12,305 nucleotides of DNA. Source: an uncultured Lachnospiraceae bacterium. GTDB taxonomy: Bacteria > Bacillota > Clostridia > Lachnospirales > Lachnospiraceae. A program made the position numbers and the translations under genes. Where the stretch lies: positions 1 to 12,305 of the forward strand of contig CACWUI010000025.1 in the NCBI GenBank assembly GCA_902764045.1, written 5' to 3'. How positions within the stretch are numbered: the first letter of the stretch is position 1; every line of letters begins with the position of its first letter. Below, piece by piece: positions 7,195 to 12,305 of the stretch. The notes under the pieces were generated by a model. It did not search any database, was not told where the DNA came from, and saw only the letters and a program-made list of their open reading frames with translations.

Positions 7195-7240
7195 TGTATC
7201 GTAAGCAATACAAAATTGTATGAAAATAAAAACAATTTTA
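7195..7240 (-). promoter_or_regulatory. Candidate rnf operon promoter region
   Basis: The AT-rich leader before rnfC must hold the operon promoter unless transcription reads through the upstream terminator. Two weak sigma-A-like pairs are visible on the minus strand. One is TTGTTT (7230-7235) and TGTATT (7207-7212) with a 17-nt spacer. The other is TTTTCA (7221-7226) and TACGAT (7198-7203), also spaced by 17 nt; it would leave a very short leader before the Shine-Dalgarno site. Neither matches the consensus well, so the exact start is uncertain. Confidence 0.35.
7208..7221. repeat. Inverted repeat upstream of rnfC, possible operator
   Basis: ATACAA-AA-TTGTAT is a perfect 6-bp inverted repeat around a 2-bp centre. 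It lies within the candidate promoter, 38 nt or more upstream of the rnfC start codon. It is too AT-rich and short for a strong hairpin but suits a dimeric repressor. It does not match the Rex operator pattern known from clostridia. Confidence 0.3.
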
Positions 7241-7297
7241 GCGTAATTTAATAAAAAAATCTACATATTTATTGTTTTTATTTTGTATTTTTGAAAC

Positions 7298-7324
7298 AAA
7301 AAAACTGCCGCATATAGCGACAGT
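7298..7324 (-). terminator. Rho-independent terminator after the S1 gene
   Basis: Read on the minus strand, ACTGTCGC (7317-7324) pairs with GCGGCAGT (7304-7311), eight pairs including one G-U, around a TATAT loop. A run of seven T follows immediately (7298-7304). It lies about 22 nt after the stop of the S1-domain gene and should end the thiN-to-rpsA transcript, separating it from the rnf operon. Confidence 0.88.
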
Positions 7325-7346
7325 CCGTAAAATAAACGATATTAGA

Positions 7347-8648
7347 TTACTCTTCGTCAGATGATCCGCCTTCGGACGCTGTCTCTTCAGCCTGCGCCTC
7401 GACCGGTGCCTCTTCCTGAGCCTCAGACGCTGCGTTCTCCGAAGGCGCCTCTGCTGCAGGTTCCTCCTGAACAGGAGCTTCCTGGGAAGCCTCTGCCACA
7501 GTCTCCTCCTGAGGTGCCTCTTCGGTTACCTCAGCCTCAGCTGCGGGCTCTTCCTGAGGCACTTCCTGTACCTCTTCCTTTTCCACAGGTGCTCTGTCAC
7601 CGCCTAAAGCCTTGATACTTAAGCTGATCTTCTTGTCGTCCAGGTTGATCTCCACAACCTTAGCCTCTATATCCTGTCCGATAGAAAGCTCATCTGAAGG
7701 CTTTTCAACATGCTCTCTTGAGATCTGGGAAACATGAAGAAGTCCGTCAATACCGTCCTCAAGCTGGATAAATGCGCCAAAGTCAGTCATCCTGGCAACC
7801 TTGCCCTTAACTACATTTCCTCTTGCATACTTTTCAGCTGCATTATTCCAGGGATTGGATTCAGGGAATTTCACACTTAATGCAATCTTTTCTCCGTTAA
7901 TGTCTTTTACAAAACACTTAACGGTATCTCCAACCTTGTAAAGCTTCTTGGGTGTCTCCGTTCTTCCCCATGACATCTCTGAAATATGGAGAAGTCCGTC
8001 TACTCCGCCGAGATCTACAAATGCACCGAAGTCGGTAACATTTTTTATGGTACCCTCAATAACATCATCAACTTTGATGTTCTCAAGGATCTCCTGTCTC
8101 TTTGCGGACTTTTCCTCAAGAATAAGACATTTGCAGTCACCTATGATCCTTCTCTTCTTGGGATCATATTCGGTGATGATAAAATCAACGTCCTGATCCT
8201 TAAAGACCGAAAGGTCTTTGATATATGTATCGGATACAAGACTTGCGGGAATAAACACTCTTGTATCATCAACAAGAACAGAAAGACCTCCGTCCATTAT
8301 CTGACTTACCTTAGCCGTAAGACGGGTCTTATTCTCGAAAGCTTCCTCAAGCTTTTTGTTTCCTGATTCTGCTCTGAGTCTCTTTACGGAAAGAAGGATC
8401 TGTCCCTCTCCGTCATTTACCTTTATGACCTTGGCACGCATATTGTCACCTATGTTTACAAGTTCGGTAAGATCCGCATCGGAATCCGATGTGAACTCGT
8501 TTCTGGTGACGATACCGTCAGCCTTACAGTTAATGTTTAAAATAATTTCATTTTCCTTTACATCAATTACTACGCCTTCAACTTCCTCTCCGTTGTGGAT
8601 CGTCCTTAAAGACGCATCGACCATTTCCTCAAAACTCTCTTCTGACAC
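7347..8648 (-). CDS. rpsA: S1 RNA-binding domain protein (ribosomal protein S1 homologue)
   Basis: The 433-residue protein contains four S1/OB-fold repeats at about 20-90, 106-173, 193-261 and 275-346. Repeats 3 and 4 are the most typical (VTDFGAFVDLGGVDGLLHIS, MTDFGAFIQLEDGIDGLLHVS), whereas 1 and 2 are more diverged. The four-domain form is usual for Firmicutes S1 homologues, unlike the six-domain E. coli S1; a general role in mRNA binding and translation is inferred. From about residue 350 a Glu/Ala/Pro/Gln-rich acidic tail of some 80 residues follows, with QEEPAAEA repeated at 365-372 and 394-401. The start is GTG, supported by AGGAGG nine nt upstream, inside the end of ispH. The two genes overlap by 20 nt in different frames. 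Confidence 0.92.
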   Translation of the reverse strand: MSEESFEEMVDASLRTIHNGEEVEGVVIDVKENEIILNINCKADGIVTRNEFTSDSDADLTELVNIGDNMRAKVIKVNDGEGQILLSVKRLRAESGNKKLEEAFENKTRLTAKVSQIMDGGLSVLVDDTRVFIPASLVSDTYIKDLSVFKDQDVDFIITEYDPKKRRIIGDCKCLILEEKSAKRQEILENIKVDDVIEGTIKNVTDFGAFVDLGGVDGLLHISEMSWGRTETPKKLYKVGDTVKCFVKDINGEKIALSVKFPESNPWNNAAEKYARGNVVKGKVARMTDFGAFIQLEDGIDGLLHVSQISREHVEKPSDELSIGQDIEAKVVEINLDDKKISLSIKALGGDRAPVEKEEVQEVPQEEPAAEAEVTEEAPQEETVAEASQEAPVQEEPAAEAPSENAASEAQEEAPVEAQAEETASEGGSSDEE

Positions 8649-9477
8649 TGGTGTGAACCTCCTGGATTATGTTACTTGGGGTGGATGCCCCTGCCGTAAT
8701 ACCAATACATTTAGCCTCTTTTAGTTTGTTAAAATCAAGCTCCTCAACACTTCCGATAAGAAATGTATCCGGACACTCTTTACAGGCAATCTCATACAGC
8801 TTGCGTGTGTTAGAGCTGTTACTGCCTCCGATCACAATCATCGCATCCGCTTTGGCTGCAATCTCCCGAGCCTCTTTTTGACGCACTTCAGTAGCGTTAC
8901 AGATTGTATTACTAATGTTGCTATTATATCGCTTATCCGAGATAATTTCAACCAGACTGTTGAATTTATTCGGCTGAAATGTTGTCTGGGAAACTATATG
9001 AATATCGGGGTTTTCAGATGCAAAGTTTTTTGCCTGCTCCTCGGTATCTATTACTATAGCCGGCTCTTCGCACCACCCCATGATCCCCTGCACCTCCGGG
9101 TGGTCTTTATTGCCGATTATCACTATCTGTTCACCGGCTTTACTTTTTTCCTCAACTATCCTGTGGATCTTTAAAACAAAGGGGCATGTGGCATCCACTG
9201 TCTTCATGCCGCATTCTTCAAGAAGGCTGTAAACCCGGCGGGACACACCGTGACACCTTATGATCACCGTGCCCGGCTCCCTGTTTTTTATATCCTCTTC
9301 GCCATCGATAATTCGGACGCCCTTTTCTTCCAGGTCCTTTACCACCGTGTCATTATGGATAATGGGACCGTAAGTATAAATGTTTCCGCCCTCTTTTATC
9401 CTGTCATAGACCATGTCAACGGCTCTTTTTACTCCAAAGCAAAAACCCGCGGACCTGGCAAGTATTACCTCTCTCAT
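8629..9477 (-). CDS. ispH: 4-hydroxy-3-methylbut-2-enyl diphosphate reductase
   Basis: IspH makes isopentenyl and dimethylallyl diphosphate from HMBPP, the last step of the MEP isoprenoid pathway, using a [4Fe-4S] cluster. I place the start at the ATG at 9477 (MREVILARSAGFCFGVKRAV), giving 282 residues. An upstream in-frame ATG at 9573 would add 32 residues that only read through the end of cmk and look non-native. Cluster cysteines are Cys13, Cys98 (DATCP) and Cys193 (TICNAT). Active-site residues include His41, His76 (RCHGV), the DHPEV motif (125-129, with His126 and Glu128), and the GGSNSSNT (217-224) and TAGASTPSNI (261-270) segments. The start is 4 nt after the cmk stop with only a weak Shine-Dalgarno site, suggesting translational coupling to cmk. 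The 3' end overlaps the S1 gene. Confidence 0.96.
   Translation of the reverse strand: MREVILARSAGFCFGVKRAVDMVYDRIKEGGNIYTYGPIIHNDTVVKDLEEKGVRIIDGEEDIKNREPGTVIIRCHGVSRRVYSLLEECGMKTVDATCPFVLKIHRIVEEKSKAGEQIVIIGNKDHPEVQGIMGWCEEPAIVIDTEEQAKNFASENPDIHIVSQTTFQPNKFNSLVEIISDKRYNSNISNTICNATEVRQKEAREIAAKADAMIVIGGSNSSNTRKLYEIACKECPDTFLIGSVEELDFNKLKEAKCIGITAGASTPSNIIQEVHTSVRREF
8658..8663 (-). promoter_or_regulatory. Internal Shine-Dalgarno site of the S1 gene within ispH
   Basis: AGGAGG on the minus strand sits nine nt before the GTG start of the S1 gene and lies inside the ispH coding sequence. It shows the S1 protein is translated from its own start, despite overlapping ispH by 20 nt. Confidence 0.8.
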
Positions 9478-9481
9478 AAGC

Positions 9482-10153
9482 TCACGACCTTTTTCTTTCT
9501 TCAAACAGCCTTTGTATCTCGCCGGTAACTTCAGCCTCCGACATGACGGACGTATCAAGTATGACCGCATCATCAGCGGGCTTCAGTGGGGAGATCTTAC
9601 GGGTTTCATCTGCATGATCCCGCTCTTTAACTCCTTTTAAGATCTCCTCATAGTCGCATTTTTCACCTTTCAATGTCAGCTCGTCAAAGCGCCTTTTTGC
9701 CCGGACCTCAGGAGACGCGGTCATAAAAACCTTAAGAAATGCATCGGGCAGAACCTTGGTCCCGATATCTCTCCCATCCATTATTACGGACTGTGATCCC
9801 GCCAGCTTTTGCTGTATGCTTACAAGCTTTTCCCTTACTTTTTTTTGCTTGGAGACAACGGACGCCGCCTTCCCGGTCTCCTCCTGCCTCAGTCTGTCGG
9901 TAACATTCTCACCGTTTAATATGACCTGCTGGGAACCTTCACTGTATTCCAGATCAATGTCCACTTCGTCCAAATGTGACGCAATCAACCTTTCATCCTT
10001 AATATCCGGCGCATTTTCCAGAGCCCACAGGGCAATGGCTCTGTACATGGCTCCTGTGTCAACGTATGTAAATCCCAGATCCTTTGCAAGTCTTTTTGCT
10101 ATCGTACTTTTTCCCGAACCAGCCGGTCCGTCAATGGCTATTGAATAATTCAT
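9482..10153 (-). CDS. cmk: Cytidylate kinase
   Basis: Cytidylate kinase phosphorylates CMP and dCMP with ATP. The start is placed at the ATG at 10153 (MNYSIAIDGPAGSGKST), giving 223 residues, the usual length. This ATG overlaps the stop of the upstream flavoprotein gene as ATGA and has GGAG seven nt upstream. An earlier in-frame ATG at 10198 would add 15 non-family residues. Motifs seen are the P-loop GPAGSGKS (9-16), DTGAMYR (32-38), MDGRDIGTKVLP (125-136), the Arg-rich lid region near 151-155, and SPLKPADDAVILDTS (188-202), which is diagnostic of CMP kinases. The yhiN-cmk-ispH-rpsA neighbourhood is familiar from clostridia. Confidence 0.96.
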   Translation of the reverse strand: MNYSIAIDGPAGSGKSTIAKRLAKDLGFTYVDTGAMYRAIALWALENAPDIKDERLIASHLDEVDIDLEYSEGSQQVILNGENVTDRLRQEETGKAASVVSKQKKVREKLVSIQQKLAGSQSVIMDGRDIGTKVLPDAFLKVFMTASPEVRAKRRFDELTLKGEKCDYEEILKGVKERDHADETRKISPLKPADDAVILDTSVMSEAEVTGEIQRLFEERKRS

Positions 10154-11388
10154 TTGTTTTCTCCGATATTTTTTGCGCAGACATATGCACTTGACCATGC
10201 TATCTGCAGATTAAAACCTCCGGTTAACGCATCCGTATCAAGAACTTCTCCCACAAAAAAAAGATCTTTACACAGCCTTGATCCCATGGTGGCAGGATCT
10301 ATCTGCTTTACGTCAACCCCTCCTATGGTAATGACCGCCTCATCAAATCCTCCCGTGCCGGTAACGGTCAATGGGAAGTTTTTCAGAAGCTTTACGGTTT
10401 CTTTTCTTAAGCTTCCCGGGATCTCACATGCCTTTTTATCCGGATCTGCTCTTAATATGTCGATAAAAACCGGAACTGCACTTGATGGAAGAAGGGTTTT
10501 TAATACACTTTTAAACTCACGTTTAGGTGATACCTCAAGTTCCCTTATAAGTCTGTTGTCAAGCTTTTTATCATCAAGAGCAGGCTTAAAGTCTATTGTA
10601 AGCCTCATTTCTTCTTTTGCAAGTTTTTTAAGCAAAATACTTTCAGCAGAAAGGATAACGGGACCGCTGACCCCGAAATGGGTAAAAAGCATTTCGCCGA
10701 AGTCCTCATATACCTTTTTGCCGTTTTTTTCAAAAAACCTGACGACAACATTTTTCAGGCTCAGCCCCTGCATCCTTTTCGGATGATCCTCTTTTATCTT
10801 AAGAGGTGCAAGCCCCGGTAAAGGCTCCGTCACAAGGTGTCCCGCCTTTTTTGCGAATCTGTACCCGTCACCTGTTGAACCTGTCAGCGGATATGACTTT
10901 CCTCCCGTGGCGACGATCACCTTATCTGCCTTAAGTATACCGCCATCCGTGACCACTCCCCTGCAGCTTCCCGATTCTATTATTATATCTGTTACGACTG
11001 CATTAAGAAGTATCTTTACACCGAGAGCTTTTAATCTTTTTTCAAGTGCTTTTATCACATCAGATGATCTGTCGCTTGCGGGGAAAACTCTTTTCCCTCT
11101 TTCCGTCTTTGTTTTAAGACCGAGTACTTCAAAAAAGGATACAGTATCCTCACTTGAAAAGGCATTAAAAGCCGAATACATAAACTTGGGATTTGTCACT
11201 ACGTTTCGGAAAAGCTCTTCCTTTTCACAGGCATTGGTAATATTGCACCGCCCCTTCCCCGTGATAAAAAGCTTTTTGCCCAATTTTTCATTTTTCTCGA
11301 TCAGGGTTACGCTGTGCCTATTCTCCGCAGCAATTATGGCGGCCATCATGCCTGCAGCGCCTCCCCCCACTACTAATATTTCACTCAT
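10150..11388 (-). CDS. HI0933/BaiN-family NAD(P)/FAD-dependent oxidoreductase
   Basis: A 412-residue flavoprotein of the HI0933-like (YhiN, BaiN-type) family. Its N-terminal dinucleotide-binding fold contains VVGGGAAGMMAA (6-17) and an acidic residue after strand 2 (Glu31). The family signature GKGRCNITN spans 44-52. Other conserved segments are ATGGKSYPLTGSTGDGY (160-176), FGEMLFTHFGVSGP (230-243), GGVDVKQIDPATMGSR (356-371) and GEVLDTDALTGGFNLQ (380-395). BaiN in bile-acid-converting clostridia belongs to this broad family, but membership alone does not imply bile acid activity, and most members have no proven substrate. It starts 2 nt after thiN ends with only a weak ribosome-binding site, so it is probably translationally coupled; its stop overlaps the cmk start. 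Confidence 0.92.
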   Translation of the reverse strand: MSEILVVGGGAAGMMAAIIAAENRHSVTLIEKNEKLGKKLFITGKGRCNITNACEKEELFRNVVTNPKFMYSAFNAFSSEDTVSFFEVLGLKTKTERGKRVFPASDRSSDVIKALEKRLKALGVKILLNAVVTDIIIESGSCRGVVTDGGILKADKVIVATGGKSYPLTGSTGDGYRFAKKAGHLVTEPLPGLAPLKIKEDHPKRMQGLSLKNVVVRFFEKNGKKVYEDFGEMLFTHFGVSGPVILSAESILLKKLAKEEMRLTIDFKPALDDKKLDNRLIRELEVSPKREFKSVLKTLLPSSAVPVFIDILRADPDKKACEIPGSLRKETVKLLKNFPLTVTGTGGFDEAVITIGGVDVKQIDPATMGSRLCKDLFFVGEVLDTDALTGGFNLQIAWSSAYVCAKNIGENK

Positions 11389-11390
11389 CT

Positions 11391-12035
11391 TTAATCCATG
11401 CTCTCAAATACGGCGATCACTCCGCCTTTCACTTTGATCTCTGCCGTTTCACATACAATCTCATTGGACTGACAAAGGCTCTCACCCATAAAAACCTTTC
11501 TTTCATCCAAAGGATACTTCATTCCTTTTATACTGAGGATCACGCTTTCCGTAACGGGAACCAGGGAAACATATTTTCCATATTGCTCTTCCCCCTTTAT
11601 TTTGAAGTCATTGTCCTTAAAATAAATCTTATTGTGGGGATCGATCATTTCGCAGTATATGCCTTTTTTAAAGCCCCTGAACAGACAAAAAATACTTGTA
11701 AAAGTATGGTCCAGTCTGGTTCCCGTGCCGCCTATCACGGTGATCCTTTCAGGTGAAAGAGACACAGCCTCATTTAATGCCAGATCAAAATCCGTCATGT
11801 CCTTTTCAGGATCAAATTCCTTTATCCGGCACCTTCTGCTTTTAAAATAATCAAGGGTATCATTTGATACAGAATCAAAATCACCCAGCAGCAGGTCGGG
11901 TATTAATCCCAAAGAAGCGGCATATTCCCCGCCGGAATCTGCCGCGATAATATGATCGTATTTATTTTTTTTCAAATAGCTTTCCATCCGGTCTTTTTTA
12001 AAAGAGCCACCGGAAATAATAAGAATATTATTCAT
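11391..12035 (-). CDS. thiN: Thiamine diphosphokinase
   Basis: This enzyme transfers diphosphate from ATP to thiamine to give thiamine diphosphate, the cofactor of pyruvate:ferredoxin oxidoreductase and transketolase among others. The start is taken at the ATG at 12035 (MNNILIISGGSF), giving 214 residues. The longer frame from 12074 adds 13 residues that only overlap the upstream gene. Motifs are AADSG (31-35), PDLLLGDFDS (46-55), EKDMTDFDLAL (77-87), GGTGTRLDH (102-110) and the C-terminal QSNE (189-192). These match the ThiN/TPK catalytic and thiamine-binding domains in order. It overlaps the upstream partial gene by 8 nt and lacks a clear Shine-Dalgarno site, again suggesting coupling. No TPP riboswitch is visible in the window. 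Confidence 0.94.
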   Translation of the reverse strand: MNNILIISGGSFKKDRMESYLKKNKYDHIIAADSGGEYAASLGLIPDLLLGDFDSVSNDTLDYFKSRRCRIKEFDPEKDMTDFDLALNEAVSLSPERITVIGGTGTRLDHTFTSIFCLFRGFKKGIYCEMIDPHNKIYFKDNDFKIKGEEQYGKYVSLVPVTESVILSIKGMKYPLDERKVFMGESLCQSNEIVCETAEIKVKGGVIAVFESMD

Positions 12036-12305
12036 ATGTGGTGCTGCTCGAGGTTTCCGTTTCCCTTCTGGCATTCATTCTCTCCTGATACCTTTCAAAA
12101 TCCTCCTCGCCCTTTTCCAAATTCTTTTCGCTGCTTACTATAGTATAATCCCTGACAACAACCGAACTTGCCTTTCCGTTATTATCATATGCAACTGCAG
12201 AAATCGTAACACTTCCTGTATACAAGGTTATCGGATTGTAATATCTGTAGGATGATCGTGTAGGTGTTCTTCCGTTTAAAGTATAATAGATCCTGGCATT
12301 TTCCT
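12028..12305 (-). CDS. Protein with chitobiase/Fn3-associated-type C-terminal domain (partial)
   Basis: Only the last 91 codons are visible; the frame is open to the right edge of the window, so the start lies outside. The visible part reads NARIYYTLNGRTPT, then YNPITLYTGSVTISAVAYD and a following strand. This matches the pattern of the CHB_HEX C-terminal/Fn3-associated beta-sandwich (xIYYTxDGxxPT...PIxLxxGxxTIxAxA). In many Firmicutes this small domain ends cell-envelope or multidomain proteins of unknown role. A charged, probably helical tail (SSEKNLEKGEEDFERYQERM) and a Ser/Thr-rich end follow. Most of the protein and any catalytic or anchoring domain cannot be seen. Its 3' end overlaps thiN. 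Confidence 0.75.
   Translation of the reverse strand, partial: ENARIYYTLNGRTPTRSSYRYYNPITLYTGSVTISAVAYDNNGKASSVVVRDYTIVSSEKNLEKGEEDFERYQERMNARRETETSSSTTYE

Larger units (their letters stand above)
7171..7346. other. AT-rich intergenic region between S1 and rnf operons
   Basis: This is the only sizeable non-coding stretch in the window (176 nt). It contains, from right to left, the terminator of the S1 operon (7298-7324), an AT-rich segment with no ORF, the candidate promoter and inverted repeat (7195-7240) and the rnfC Shine-Dalgarno site (7178-7185). I see no riboswitch-like secondary structure in it. Confidence 0.8.

Noticed and set aside
7216..7235. TTGT-N12-ACAA upstream of rnfC as a Rex operator
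   Set aside because: Clostridial Rex sites have the TTGTTAA/TTAACAA arms with shorter spacing; the inner bases here do not match.
7361..7615. Plus-strand Pro/Leu-rich frame opposite the S1 acidic tail
   Set aside because: Its Pro/Leu-rich composition is just the complement of the repetitive Glu/Ala/Pro codons of the S1 tail.
9478..9573. A 32-residue N-terminal extension of IspH from the ATG at 9573
   Set aside because: It overlaps the end of cmk in another frame and has no family similarity; IspH proteins start at the MREVILARSAGFCFGV motif, which is preceded by its own ATG at 9477.
10154..10198. A 15-residue extension of cytidylate kinase from the ATG at 10198
   Set aside because: The extension only overlaps the flavoprotein C-terminus; the ATG at 10153 has a GGAG site and an ATGA overlap, and matches the family N-terminus.
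10150..11388. Calling the flavoprotein a bile-acid BaiN enzyme
   Set aside because: The broad family is mostly of unknown function and no other bile-acid gene is in the window; the neighbours are housekeeping genes.

Overview
The window (about 12.3 kb, moderate GC) looks like chromosomal DNA of an anaerobic Firmicute, most likely a Clostridia/Lachnospiraceae member. The basis is protein-level recognition: a Rnf operon in the clostridial order C-D-G-E-A-B, a Cys-rich clostridial-type RnfB, a four-domain S1 protein next to ispH, strong purine-rich Shine-Dalgarno sites, and frequent TTG/GTG starts. No species is claimed.

Layout. (1) 1-1586, plus strand: the 3' part of an acyl-CoA synthetase-like adenylate-forming enzyme, cut by the left window edge. 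It ends at a strong hairpin terminator (1605-1646) shared with the convergent minus-strand operon. (2) 1645-7170, minus strand: a compact seven-gene operon, rnfC-rnfD-rnfG-rnfE-rnfA-rnfB followed by a membrane-anchored NusG-domain-II protein. Its membrane complex moves electrons between reduced ferredoxin and NAD+ and couples this to Na+ or H+ transport. (3) 7171-7346: an AT-rich intergenic region holding the presumed rnf promoter, a short inverted repeat and the terminator of the next operon. (4) 7347-12305, minus strand: a housekeeping operon, in transcription order a partial protein with a chitobiase/Fn3-associated-type C-terminal domain, thiN, an HI0933/BaiN-family flavoprotein, cmk, ispH and an S1-domain (rpsA-like) gene. 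These genes overlap or are separated by no more than about 4 nt, consistent with translational coupling.

How they work together. RnfC (NADH/flavin side) and RnfB (ferredoxin side) exchange electrons through RnfA/E and the flavinylated RnfD/RnfG. The NusG-II protein is placed so that it could act on the extracytoplasmic side beside RnfG. RnfD and RnfG carry Thr sites for covalent FMN, but no ApbE flavin transferase lies in the window, so it would have to be encoded elsewhere. The second operon covers thiamine diphosphate, CMP/dCMP phosphorylation, the last MEP-pathway isoprenoid step and translation.

I found no clear new multi-gene system, mobile element, CRISPR array, tRNA or rRNA. The points most worth a second look are the Cys/His site in the NusG-II protein, the Cys-bearing C-terminal tail of RnfE, the out-of-frame ispH/S1 overlap (these are often fused in clostridia), and the inverted repeat upstream of rnfC.
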